A model generated the notes under the pieces. It was not told the origin of the DNA. It saw nothing but the letters and a program-made list of their open reading frames with translations, and did no database searches. A program made the translations under genes and the position numbers. This document shows, piece after piece, positions 37,521-46,026 of a stretch of 64,000 nt of DNA; position 1 is the first letter of the stretch, and every line of letters starts with the position of its first letter. Source of the stretch: Flavobacterium sp. KACC 22763 (GTDB taxonomy: Bacteria > Bacteroidota > Bacteroidia > Flavobacteriales > Flavobacteriaceae); contig NZ_CP117879.1 in assembly GCF_028736155.1 (NCBI RefSeq), forward strand, positions 5,497,006 to 5,561,005, written 5' to 3'.

Positions 37521-38055
37521 TTTCTAAAACAGTTTGATCGTTATCGCCATAATTTCTAGCAGAGCTGTATTTCCAATCTACAGGATTAGTTACAAAACCA
37601 GTTTCGAGAGGGGTATTATGAATATAGTTTAACTTTTGCTCAAAAACTTTTAAAGACCAGATTTCAATAGGTTTGTTATTTTGCTGCCAAAATTGCCTGA
37701 ATTTTACATTGCTGTTTTTCTTTCCTGCTCTTTCAAACATCCAGAGCATCCATTCTTTTCTGCTTTCTTGCGGATTTTCTTCAATTGCTTTGAGCATTTT
37801 TCTAGAAGTAAAACCTTTGAAATCTCGTATTAAGCCAGAAGGATCTCCATTTTCAGATCTGAAAATTAAATGGATGTGGCTTGGCATTATGCAGTAACCA
37901 TAAATCTCCATTCCTTTATTTTTTCTGCAGTAGTCTAATGATTCTACAATGCTCCCAAAATACTCTTCTCTCGTAAAAACATCTATCCAATATACCGTAG
38001 CAAAACTTATAAAGTAAGCTCCAGTTTTATCTCCAAATTTGTATTTTCTGCTCAT
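37507..38055 (-). CDS. REP-associated tyrosine transposase (IS200-like, Y1_Tnp)
   Basis: This 182-aa protein has the HUH signature IMPSHIHLIFRSENG (His-hydrophobic-His) with upstream GAYFISFATVYWIDVFTREE and downstream LNYIHNTPLETGFVTNPVDW and YSSARNY, all typical of RAYTs. RAYTs are single-copy relatives of IS200 transposases that act on REP hairpins. Here inverted REP copies lie 15 bp beyond the stop and 39 bp before the start, so gene and targets form one unit. It was inserted downstream of the immunity gene of the toxin operon. Confidence 0.9.
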   Translation of the reverse strand: MSRKYKFGDKTGAYFISFATVYWIDVFTREEYFGSIVESLDYCRKNKGMEIYGYCIMPSHIHLIFRSENGDPSGLIRDFKGFTSRKMLKAIEENPQESRKEWMLWMFERAGKKNSNVKFRQFWQQNNKPIEIWSLKVFEQKLNYIHNTPLETGFVTNPVDWKYSSARNYGDNDQTVLEIDIN

Positions 38056-38093
38056 TTATTATTTTTGAGCTAATGTAAGAAATACTTTGCGTT

Positions 38094-38122
38094 CACGAGC
38101 GGGACGCTCGCGCCAGCGGGGG
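38094..38122. repeat. REP palindrome, right copy (inverted)
   Basis: The reverse complement reads CCCCCGCTGGCGCGAGCG..., matching the left copy over 28 of 30 positions. It is followed at 38127-38141 by ATCTGCGCGATCGGG, the string also found at about 36299. Confidence 0.85.
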
Positions 38123-38148
38123 ATAGATCTGCGCGATCGGGTATTCTA

Positions 38149-38640
38149 TTAGTTTACATAAACCATAAACGGTTTACTAAAATCTAAAGAATATTGCAGT
38201 ATTATTTTTAATCTATTCATGTGATATGCTAAAGATTCACCTTTAGTTTCAAAAAACTCATCCTCAGTAATTCCATTAAATTTTAGAAACCCAGCATTAC
38301 TATAATATAGTTTTATGAAATTTGATTTCCCACCATATTTCAATAAGATATCTTTTGTTTCGTTGTTTAAAGAAGGAATTAAAATGTCTTCAATAAATTC
38401 AATTGCTTCTGTTATTTCTGAGATTTGAAAGTGTGCAATATCATCATCAGATGTAAAATTGTCTTCAGGTAAATCATATTCAACTCTATATTTCCATTCT
38501 GAAATAGTAGCTTCAAACAATTTTTTTGCCTTTAAAGAATTTATTAATGTAGCATAATACATACATAATGAAAATGTGCCAAAATCGAAATGCTCTACAG
38601 TACCGTTGTATTCAAAATATATTGCTCTCGTTTTTCTCAT
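38149..38640 (-). CDS. Candidate immunity protein for the 1128-aa toxin
   Basis: This 163-aa protein is acidic (PEDNFTSDDDIAHFQISEITE) with no signal peptide and no family that I recognise. It begins 2 bp after the stop of the 1128-aa protein. A small acidic cytosolic gene directly after a large multidomain toxin-like gene is the usual place and type for an immunity protein in polymorphic toxin systems. The call rests on that context alone. Confidence 0.5.
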   Translation of the reverse strand: MRKTRAIYFEYNGTVEHFDFGTFSLCMYYATLINSLKAKKLFEATISEWKYRVEYDLPEDNFTSDDDIAHFQISEITEAIEFIEDILIPSLNNETKDILLKYGGKSNFIKLYYSNAGFLKFNGITEDEFFETKGESLAYHMNRLKIILQYSLDFSKPFMVYVN

Positions 38641-38642
38641 GA

Positions 38643-41600
38643 TTAAAATTTATTTTTTATTGATTGATATGAGCTCTCTATTAATATTTCTTTAGTGGTA
38701 TTAAGAGTCTCTGGATGTATTTTTTGAAAATTTTCTATTGGATCATAAGATGACTTGATTTTTAATTTAAATATTGAAGGGGAAACGATCATCTCTTTTC
38801 CAGTTTTTAGATCCGTATAAATGATTTTGGCTTTTATAGCATTGTTTTTAATTTCATCTGACAAAGTAAATAAAGGATTGTTTAATATATAGTTTTTCAT
38901 TTCCAAACCGTCATCAGGTAAGTTTTTCATTAATGTTAACTTATTGTTATCAGTGTCGAAACTGTGTCTTCTTTTTGCTAGTTTCATACTAATAATATTT
39001 TCAATTTTATCTGTACTATTGTTTATTAATAAGCCATCGATCTCCTGAATCATACCGCTTATTCTAACATCCTTTTTATTATAGAATGCAATATCAACGC
39101 TTAAATATACATTTTCATCAGGATTTATTTTTGCTTTTAAGTAATTTTCACTTGGTATTTCAACTAATTGACCATTAGACCATCTACCTCCATCATTTAA
39201 AAATTTTTCAGCTCGAGATTTTTTACTTAAATCTGTAAACCAATCATTATAACCTCCAGTGCTTTCGAGGGCTATGGCTTTTGCTTCTTCTAAATGTGGT
39301 TGTAATTTGTTAATTGTTACATTATCAAAATCATTTATCAACCAAAAATCTTTATTATTTTTCAGCAGTAATTTTTTTGCAGCATCAACAGCAAGATATT
39401 CGGGTATTTTTTTTTGGTTGTTAACAAGCACATCAAAAAAGATGCCTTCTTCGTTTCCAAGATTATCCATAAATGATAATCTGTTGTTAATTCTAGCCCT
39501 TTCTAAATACCATCTTGCAGAATCTTCACTATAATAATTTTTATATGCTTTAGTTCTGGCTGTACTTGAAACAACTGATATTTCATTTCTTTCTAATACA
39601 TCAAGTTGTTTTAGCTCTTCCCAGTTATCAAGTGTACTAGTTTTATTTAAAGAATTCCAAAATTTAGCTTCCGAATTTTCTATTTCACCAAAATCTCTAT
39701 AGAAAGCTCGTTTAAGGTCATCACTATAGCTTGTATATCGAGTAATTATAACATTAGTTGCTTCAAGTTGAGGTAAAGTTGATAATTTTGTTTCAAAAGA
39801 AATTACTTCGTTAACCTTATCTCCAAGAAGTGTTTGCATTACCGATTTTACTTCAGCAGGCATACCAATTGTTCCTGCGGCATCAATCAGAGCATATTCT
39901 GCTGCAGTAACTGCTTTATATCTACAATAAATAGTTCCTCCACCAGAAACCAAAGCTATATATAAGAATGCTTTATTAGTATTTTCTCTAGCTTTTCTTT
40001 GTTCTTCGGTTGGCAATTGTACAGCATTGTATTGACCAAGTGCATAAATTGTTGAAGCATAAATTGAAGTTGTAAATGAACCTGCTTCAAGACCTGTCCA
40101 TACCAATACCTCTTCGGTTGCAACTAATTCACCACTAAGAGCGGCACGAATTTTTGTAATATGTTTTAAATATTGTAAATTTTTTAATTGGGTAATACCT
40201 CCAAAAGTAAAAAATAATACTACCTCTATTCCAATAGTTACCGCTAATGCTATTTTTGCATCAATTTTTAAAATTCTTTTAAAATCGTCAGAATAATAAA
40301 ATAAAAAAGCGGGTATAGGCTGGTCATTTGGTAAGATAGTTCTATCATCAGTCTGATGACCAATTAATGTTAACGATTGATATAAATGGTAAGTGTAAGG
40401 AATTGTTTCATTTTTATCTAAGTTTTGAGCATCAGCTAAATAATGACCGTCAGTACTTAAGTATAAATTGGTAGTGGCAATTTTTTTATTGATAGTCACA
40501 AGTTCCTTTTTTAATGTTTTGTCAGTTTGATAATTTACCCAAGTATTGGTTTGAAGTTGCATTTCAGGATCTCCGGAATTAACTGACGAAATTCTGCCAC
40601 ATTCTAAAACAACCGATTTTAAATGACCATTTTCTTTTTTATAGAAATTAATCCCATCATTAAAAAAGAAAGACTCCGTATTAATTTCTTTGGAAGAATT
40701 TACCAAATTATATTTAGATACTTTCCATAATTGATAAACAGCATATACAAAACCCATTCTATTTGTTTTTTCATCTGCAATCCAACTCGCAACTGGTATT
40801 CTTTCAATTCTGGCATCATCAAGCATATGAAACAGATAATCAAAATTTGTATTTACACCATTCTCTATTTTTAGGAGAAAGTCTAGAAAATCATTGGCTT
40901 GATTCTGTGCTACAGATAAAACTAACCTTACTATAAATTGCTCTTCAGTTTCTGTAATATTTCTTGTTTTAATAAAAAGTAATAGTGTTTTTTTTATAAT
41001 TTCAATTGGTAACGCAGAAAGAGCATTAATCGGAAGTATTTCTAGTAAATGTTCATATTTTATTTGTTGTGGAAATGTTGATAATGTATGAGGCATTTTA
41101 TAAGTTTTATTATAAAAACTTACTAAGCCAAGATAATAATATTCAAAATCAGAATACGATGATTGCTCATTAAAGAATGGTTCTAAAATACTTTGATGAG
41201 GTAAATTTGAATTTGGATCATAGTAATACCCCCAACTTTTCTTTAAAAGAAATATCATTTTTTCTAGATCAGACAAACCATTTAAATCTATATCACTACT
41301 ATTAGCAGCTCCTTCTAAAATAAGATCAGAATCTTCGTCATTTAATAGCATTGGAAAAATATCTTCAACAATTTCTCGTATTTTAAAAATAATTAAAATA
41401 ACTATCTTCTTTAATTTTCTTTTATCGGCATCATTAGAATATTGATTGATGTAATTTCCAAGATTTTTATTATAAAAATGATAACCAAATCTGTTTGCCG
41501 GAGTTAATGGAACCGAAATAGTTTGTGATGTGAATTTATTAGGTAATCTAAGTATATAATCAATTTTTTCTATTCCTTCAGTTGTTGATTCAGAATAACT

Positions 41601-42029
41601 TCTGATTCCTTTATTGTCTAATGTACTTTCAATTTTAAATTCATATTTTTTTCGGTCATAAAAGAAATCATAAGGAGCATTAAAATTGGTAACACCAACA
41701 GAAATAGAATCTCCTGATCTTGCAAGATATTTGTCAAAATTAAATTTATACTTAAAAATCATGTCTCGACCTAAAGGAATATCCGGTCCTGTGTTTTCAA
41801 TATATTTAAGAAATTGAGTTTCGTCATAATATGCATCAATTAAATCAGATCTTTTTTTGTCATTTGTTTTAAACTCTGCTTTAAAATAAAAACGATAATT
41901 AATAGAATTACTTAGTGTATTTTCTTTGAATGTAAATCCAATTAAAAAACCTTCAATATCAAATTCTAACTTGCTGAACTTCTCACTTAATTTTACAGGT
42001 ATTCCTGATTTATATAAAAGTACTACCAT
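38643..42029 (-). CDS. Polymorphic-toxin-like protein (1128 aa)
   Basis: There is no N-terminal signal. Residues 1-200 are beta-rich. Residues about 200-560 are helical. Residues about 560-680 contain hydrophobic stretches (IALAVTIGIEVVLFFTFGG; AGSFTTSIYASTIYALGQ; AFLYIALVSGGGTIY) like the pre-toxin membrane segments of polymorphic toxins. Residues about 720-1128 look like a C-terminal effector region. In it, EIDGLLINNS (D998) followed by IISMKLAK (K1016) is a possible degenerate PD-(D/E)xK nuclease core, but this is weak. Its ATG overlaps the stop of the 731-aa gene by one base, and a candidate immunity gene follows. I infer a toxin released or delivered by this locus. Confidence 0.55.
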   Translation of the reverse strand: MVVLLYKSGIPVKLSEKFSKLEFDIEGFLIGFTFKENTLSNSINYRFYFKAEFKTNDKKRSDLIDAYYDETQFLKYIENTGPDIPLGRDMIFKYKFNFDKYLARSGDSISVGVTNFNAPYDFFYDRKKYEFKIESTLDNKGIRSYSESTTEGIEKIDYILRLPNKFTSQTISVPLTPANRFGYHFYNKNLGNYINQYSNDADKRKLKKIVILIIFKIREIVEDIFPMLLNDEDSDLILEGAANSSDIDLNGLSDLEKMIFLLKKSWGYYYDPNSNLPHQSILEPFFNEQSSYSDFEYYYLGLVSFYNKTYKMPHTLSTFPQQIKYEHLLEILPINALSALPIEIIKKTLLLFIKTRNITETEEQFIVRLVLSVAQNQANDFLDFLLKIENGVNTNFDYLFHMLDDARIERIPVASWIADEKTNRMGFVYAVYQLWKVSKYNLVNSSKEINTESFFFNDGINFYKKENGHLKSVVLECGRISSVNSGDPEMQLQTNTWVNYQTDKTLKKELVTINKKIATTNLYLSTDGHYLADAQNLDKNETIPYTYHLYQSLTLIGHQTDDRTILPNDQPIPAFLFYYSDDFKRILKIDAKIALAVTIGIEVVLFFTFGGITQLKNLQYLKHITKIRAALSGELVATEEVLVWTGLEAGSFTTSIYASTIYALGQYNAVQLPTEEQRKARENTNKAFLYIALVSGGGTIYCRYKAVTAAEYALIDAAGTIGMPAEVKSVMQTLLGDKVNEVISFETKLSTLPQLEATNVIITRYTSYSDDLKRAFYRDFGEIENSEAKFWNSLNKTSTLDNWEELKQLDVLERNEISVVSSTARTKAYKNYYSEDSARWYLERARINNRLSFMDNLGNEEGIFFDVLVNNQKKIPEYLAVDAAKKLLLKNNKDFWLINDFDNVTINKLQPHLEEAKAIALESTGGYNDWFTDLSKKSRAEKFLNDGGRWSNGQLVEIPSENYLKAKINPDENVYLSVDIAFYNKKDVRISGMIQEIDGLLINNSTDKIENIISMKLAKRRHSFDTDNNKLTLMKNLPDDGLEMKNYILNNPLFTLSDEIKNNAIKAKIIYTDLKTGKEMIVSPSIFKLKIKSSYDPIENFQKIHPETLNTTKEILIESSYQSIKNKF

Positions 42030-44224
42030 TATTCAAGATCTTTATTTATTATTAAATATGTGCTTTGTAATTCTTGTTGAGGCATATACTCACTATATCC
42101 CTTACTAAAATGATATCTCCTATCAAGCGAGTAAACAAAAACAGCATTGGTAGGTTCTTCTAGTTTATTATTGCCTTCAGTATTCTCTGCAACGACCCCA
42201 ACTCTATATTTTTGATATTTAATATCTTCAGGCGAAATCAATTCGTTTTCATCCTCAAAAAGATCAATCAAAAACAGTCGAGGATTTTTCATATCACTAG
42301 AAATCAAACCTTGTATAGTTTCATTTTCGGTTTTGGTTAACCCCAAAATAATTTTGTTGGGGGTAGAGCCATCTAGCGTTTTTAGTTCTAGCCCAGTAAT
42401 AGTTTGTGTGCTGTCTGTAAACAGTTTTAAATTGTAATAGTAAGGATCAGGTAGCTGATACGTTTTACTTTTAGTTACTGCACCGCTGGCAGAAGCTGTT
42501 GTTTTGGTATCAGGAGTAGTACTTCCAGTTGCAGAAACAGCATTATTCATAACGTCTGCTGCTTCTGTAAGATAGGTTACACGCTCAACAAAAGGTTTTT
42601 CTTCAATTCCGGTTTCAATGATATCGTTAACCGTTACCGTTTGTGCAATAGAAATTCCCTGTTGTTTTTTATCATAAAACTCATTAATGAGATTCAGTTT
42701 TTCAGAAGTCATTCTAGAATAACCATCATCGCTGCCTAATTTTAGTAATGGTTGCGCTTTAATTAAATTAAAAACATCATCAAAAAAGTTGGCAACACCA
42801 TTTACGGCTATAGGATTTCCGTTCTCGTCTTCTTCCTCACGAATTTGATAAGTATTCATTTTTCCTTGATAAATCAAAAGACTTAATGCAGCAATATTTT
42901 TGCCTGCCACTGCAGGAGTTGTTAATTGTATTGTTGAGGTTAATTCACTATAGTTTCCTTCTTCATCTGGAGGCAATCGTAGTCCATCGGCATTAATAAA
43001 ATTGTCTTTTTGTGCATTGGCAACTTTGGCAAGCTGTCCGCAAAAAGCAGTGTTGTTATTGTTGTCTGTCGGAAATTGCAGGTACAGGTTATTTGTTGTA
43101 ATCGTATTAGCCTGTTCTTGGTTGTTAATTAAAACCGGCCATCCTTTAGTACCGTAAATTTCCGCTGTCATTGGAACTTCTTTGGTTGCAGGATTTTCTA
43201 ATAATCCTGTTTTTAGGTTTTCAGAACCTGCTCCAATTTTATAATTTTTGTAAAAATCGTAACTGCGTGTACGGTCACTCTGAATATAAACATACCAATT
43301 GTTTTTCGTCCAAAACTTATTAAGCAAATCAGTGAAAATAGTCGTTCCTTTTTTCTCGGTTTGAACTCCAGAAGCAGTTGCTGTAACAACTCCATTTTCA
43401 ACATGCGATCCATAAAAAGCAGCGATATCAATAAATTGAGTGCTTTGTTCACGTTGTAATTTTTTAATGAAATCTGTTGAGCCATTTACTGTAATTTCTG
43501 CAAAAGCTTTGCGCGCATATGCTAAATCAAAAACAAACTCAGTATTGTCAAAATCATGTTTGTAATCGCCGTAATTTAGAACAACATCAATTCCGCATAG
43601 ACCTTCAGCAAAGTTTCCTAACGATTTTCCAATATCAATTAGAGGCAATTCGAAATCGTCTTTCTCATCAAAAGTATCGCCAGCTGCAACAAATTTTGAC
43701 TCTTTAAAGAAGAAGTCAGAAAGAGAAATTGATAAAGTTCCATTGGTATCATCATCAACTTTTTCCTTTTCATAGCCAATAAATTTAGCTGTAAAAGGAG
43801 GAACAGGAATAGGCGTGACAGTTTCGCCCTCTTTTTTTACACGTCCTTTATGAAAAGCATCAAAATCGTCATTTATCTTATTAATAAAGTCAGAAGTTGA
43901 ACTGTTTTTAGCAATAATTAATGGCTCGGTATCAGTAGTGAAAAAATCACTTTTCTGTAAACCTCTGTAAACAAAATATTTGATATTAAGTCCAGGAAAA
44001 GGCTGGGTGTAAGGACGAAGAATTAGATTGACTTTATTAGGATCGCCGGTTTGAGGCTGAACCAAGACGACTCCTTTGCAGATCGCAAAGGCTTTTTTGG
44101 GTGCGTCTAAAGAAAATCTAGAAGTCAGGTTAAAAACAGTTTCAGATTGAGGTCCAAAGCCCTGACCTGACAACTGCGCGGGAAAACCTCCCGACTCTAT
44201 AAAAAAATGGGATTTTGCGGACAT
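42029..44224 (-). CDS. Unknown 731-aa protein translationally coupled to the toxin candidate
   Basis: I do not recognise this family. The N-terminal ~110 residues are beta-rich and well structured (FFIESGGFPAQLSGQGFG; FPGLNIKYFVYRGLQKSDFF). The middle is mixed, and a low-complexity Thr/Ser/Ala stretch at about 560-590 (ATGSTTPDTKTTASASGA) looks like a linker before a C-terminal domain (YYYNLKLFTDSTQTITGLEL). It has no signal peptide or transmembrane helix. The stop codon overlaps the start of the 1128-aa gene, so the two are made in fixed ratio. A partner, chaperone or delivery subunit of the toxin is likely. A 143-bp repeat element separates it from the lysis cassette. Confidence 0.7.
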   Translation of the reverse strand: MSAKSHFFIESGGFPAQLSGQGFGPQSETVFNLTSRFSLDAPKKAFAICKGVVLVQPQTGDPNKVNLILRPYTQPFPGLNIKYFVYRGLQKSDFFTTDTEPLIIAKNSSTSDFINKINDDFDAFHKGRVKKEGETVTPIPVPPFTAKFIGYEKEKVDDDTNGTLSISLSDFFFKESKFVAAGDTFDEKDDFELPLIDIGKSLGNFAEGLCGIDVVLNYGDYKHDFDNTEFVFDLAYARKAFAEITVNGSTDFIKKLQREQSTQFIDIAAFYGSHVENGVVTATASGVQTEKKGTTIFTDLLNKFWTKNNWYVYIQSDRTRSYDFYKNYKIGAGSENLKTGLLENPATKEVPMTAEIYGTKGWPVLINNQEQANTITTNNLYLQFPTDNNNNTAFCGQLAKVANAQKDNFINADGLRLPPDEEGNYSELTSTIQLTTPAVAGKNIAALSLLIYQGKMNTYQIREEEDENGNPIAVNGVANFFDDVFNLIKAQPLLKLGSDDGYSRMTSEKLNLINEFYDKKQQGISIAQTVTVNDIIETGIEEKPFVERVTYLTEAADVMNNAVSATGSTTPDTKTTASASGAVTKSKTYQLPDPYYYNLKLFTDSTQTITGLELKTLDGSTPNKIILGLTKTENETIQGLISSDMKNPRLFLIDLFEDENELISPEDIKYQKYRVGVVAENTEGNNKLEEPTNAVFVYSLDRRYHFSKGYSEYMPQQELQSTYLIINKDLE

Positions 44225-44257
44225 ATTTTAAGTGTTATTTGTTCGTTGGTATAATTG

Positions 44258-44400
44258 TTTAACACATAGAAACATAGATTCAGAGTGATCTAAAAAGGCG
44301 TTTCACTTGTTTTCAAGCAATCATTAACTATGTGGAAGAAATCTATTTCTCTTTGGTATTCTTTAATTTTTCTAGAGAAACTATGTTTCTATGTGTTAAA
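44258..44400. repeat. 143-bp MITE-like element with 20-bp perfect terminal inverted repeats
   Basis: The left end TTTAACACATAGAAACATAG (44258-44277) is the exact reverse complement of the right end (44381-44400). No ORF is contained. The internal AAAGGCGTTTCACT (44294-44307) and the left end match, in inverse orientation and with the same spacing, the partial copy at 3785-3834. It sits between the spanin gene and the 731-aa gene and would form a long hairpin in a read-through transcript. Confidence 0.8.
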
Positions 44401-44440
44401 AAAATAAGTCATTTCTAATGGGGAATTAGTAATGAAATTT

Positions 44441-44941
44441 TTATCTAAACCATTCGGGTTTATAGATTTTGTAGATGAATCTTCCAAGTAAAAAAAGAAG
44501 AATAATAAGCAGCAATCTTCCTAGCCAGATTTGGACTTTCTGCCAAAAAGTGAGATAGTTGGTAAACTCAGTAATTGTAATCGTTTTTTCTTGGACATTT
44601 TTAACTTGTTTCGATTTCCAATGTGCATAGAGTTCTTGTTCTTTCAGTTGGCAGTCTACTTGAAGTTTATTGTTATCAAGACGAACCTTTGGGCTTTTTA
44701 ATGTACGCCCTGGTTCGGCCTGAATAACATTTTTAAGAACTACTTTTCCGTTAAGGCATTCTAATAATGCATTGTACGAACTACTGTCTTTTGCGATTTT
44801 AAAGGTGGTATCGTGTAAAGTTTCGGTAATAGTAATCGTCTGGGTTTTGTTTTCATTTTGCACCGGTTTCGGACTTCGGCATGAAATCATGATCAGGATA
44901 ATGAAAAGAGAAAAAATTAGACATTTTAGTTTTTTAGTCAT
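44441..44941 (-). CDS. Unimolecular spanin-like lipoprotein
   Basis: The 166-aa protein has a lipoprotein signal at the N-terminus (FSLFIILIMISC, Cys21) and a transmembrane helix at the C-terminus (VQIWLGRLLLIILLFLLGRF, about residues 137-157) followed by a basic tail. The periplasmic part is about 110 residues. Lipid anchor at one end and inner-membrane helix at the other is the topology of u-spanins such as phage T1 gp11, which join the two membranes and fuse them in the last step of lysis. Its place directly after the endolysin gene supports this. The sequence itself has no family that I can name. Confidence 0.68.
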   Translation of the reverse strand: MTKKLKCLIFSLFIILIMISCRSPKPVQNENKTQTITITETLHDTTFKIAKDSSSYNALLECLNGKVVLKNVIQAEPGRTLKSPKVRLDNNKLQVDCQLKEQELYAHWKSKQVKNVQEKTITITEFTNYLTFWQKVQIWLGRLLLIILLFLLGRFIYKIYKPEWFR

Positions 44942-44969
44942 AAGTAAATTGGGTTTATAAGTTTTGGTT

Positions 44970-45422
44970 TTAGAGTCTTAAAAAGCCTTTAATGCTTTTT
45001 ATATCGCGTTTTCTTCTGGCTACTTTATAGCCTTCTCGACCTCCAGAATCGTTGGTGTTTCCTTCAATGGTATAAATTGTATTTCCGGTAATCTTCTCGA
45101 CAAATCCGGCGTGACCAGTACCGTTATTAAAATCCATAATGAAAACATCTCCAGGCTGAGGTGTTTTTTTTACCAAAAGCGGTCTAGAATTGTATTGATC
45201 TAAAACACCTCCCGTTTTCTTTAAAGGATTTTTTTCATTAATCTGAAGAGAAGCTTTCTGTGCGCACCAGTAAATAAAAGCCATGCACCAGGCATATCCT
45301 TTACCAAGTCCGACGCTTCTTAAATAAATTTCGACTTCTGGTCCTGCGTTACTGTTTCTTGGCATTTCTTCGACACCAATCTGTGCCGTAGCAATTTCGA
45401 TAGTTTTTTGAGCTAGTGTCAT
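44970..45422 (-). CDS. CHAP-domain peptidoglycan amidase/endopeptidase (endolysin)
   Basis: This 150-aa protein consists of a single CHAP-type domain. The N-terminus AQKTIEIATAQIGVEEMPRN is typical. The catalytic Cys is in GYAWCMAFIYWCAQKA (about residue 46), the His in GTGHAGFVEKITGN, and the third polar residue in TIEGNTND. There is no signal peptide, so it needs a holin or similar partner to reach the wall, as phage endolysins do. It overlaps the upstream membrane-protein gene by 4 nt and is followed 28 bp later by the spanin gene: a standard lysis cassette order. Confidence 0.88.
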   Translation of the reverse strand: MTLAQKTIEIATAQIGVEEMPRNSNAGPEVEIYLRSVGLGKGYAWCMAFIYWCAQKASLQINEKNPLKKTGGVLDQYNSRPLLVKKTPQPGDVFIMDFNNGTGHAGFVEKITGNTIYTIEGNTNDSGGREGYKVARRKRDIKSIKGFLRL

Positions 45423-45706
45423 GAGCTTTTTCCGTTTAATTGTTTAAATTTTTGTAATTCGTCAACCAGTTGCTGGTTGATCAGCATGAGTTCTTTGTGC
45501 TGTGTTTCCATTTTTTTGATCGTTTCGGTAGCTGCGGTAAGTCGTGCGGTAATATCGTCTAGAAGATCACGGTAATATTTTACGGCGCTTACGGCATTGT
45601 CAAGTTCGGCTGCGCGGTCTTCTGCGAGTGATTTTCGCATAGAGAAAAACCAGGTAATAAAAGCGGCAAAAAATGCGGTTAGAGTGGGGTATAAAAACTG
45701 CTCCAT
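45419..45706 (-). CDS. Single-pass membrane coiled-coil protein, holin-like by position
   Basis: This 95-aa protein has one N-terminal transmembrane helix (FLYPTLTAFFAAFITWFFS) and a long charged heptad-patterned coiled coil (residues about 28-90). It is translationally coupled (ATGA overlap) to the endolysin and is the first gene of the lysis cassette, where a holin is expected. A long cytosolic coiled coil is unusual for a holin, so it might instead anchor or regulate lysis. There is no other holin candidate in the cassette. Confidence 0.55.
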   Translation of the reverse strand: MEQFLYPTLTAFFAAFITWFFSMRKSLAEDRAAELDNAVSAVKYYRDLLDDITARLTAATETIKKMETQHKELMLINQQLVDELQKFKQLNGKSS

Positions 45707-45904
45707 TGAATGTGTTTAAAGTTGAATGTTGGGTTTAAAAATTGTTTTTTGAAAGACAACTTGAGAGTTGTTTTGGAAAGGAAGTCTATCTGGTTTTTTT
45801 TCCAGTTTCGTGGCTTATTTGTTTCCTTTTGAGATTGCAAAGATTGGGTAAAAAAAGCCCTAAATAAAATGGATGCAAGGTCTGCGAACATTTGTATTCT
45901 AGGG

Positions 45905-45922
45905 CTTTACAGAGTTGTAAGG
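45905..45922 (-). promoter_or_regulatory. Late-regulon palindrome, site 3 (lysis/toxin unit)
   Basis: CTTTACAGAGTTGTAAGG differs from site 1 at one base, and the preceding TCTAGGG is conserved. It is about 200 bp upstream of the first lysis gene, on the same side as in the other two units. Confidence 0.7.
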
Positions 45923-45947
45923 AAAGCGAACAGAAGTCGATTTAGAT

Positions 45948-45964
45948 GATGTAAATGTTACATC
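45948..45964 (-). promoter_or_regulatory. Palindrome resembling the repressor operators
   Basis: GATGTAA-ATG-TTACATC has perfect 7-bp arms. Its ATGTA...TACAT halves are those of the site at 48386-48403 in front of the repressor gene, with a spacer one base shorter. It could let the repressor control lysis directly. Confidence 0.5.
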
Positions 45965-46026
45965 TTTGCATCACAAAAAGGATGCTTTTGAAGATAAAAA
46001 AAGAATGATTTTTTCTTTTATATGTA

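Larger units (their letters stand above)
45707..46026 (-). other. 320-bp control region of the lysis/toxin unit
   Basis: On the - strand the order is palindrome GATGTAA/TTACATC (45948-45964), regulon palindrome (45905-45922), then a ~200-nt leader to the membrane-protein gene. A leader stretch (ATCTTTGCAATCTCAAAAG) resembles the one upstream of the giant operon (ATCTTTACACTGTCAAAAG), so both probably contain the same promoter. An ORF at 45679-45891 looks spurious. Confidence 0.55.

Noticed and set aside
45679..45891. A 70-codon frame upstream of the lysis cassette.
   Set aside because: It overlaps the first lysis gene start and the leader; the composition looks like chance, and the region is better explained as a control region.
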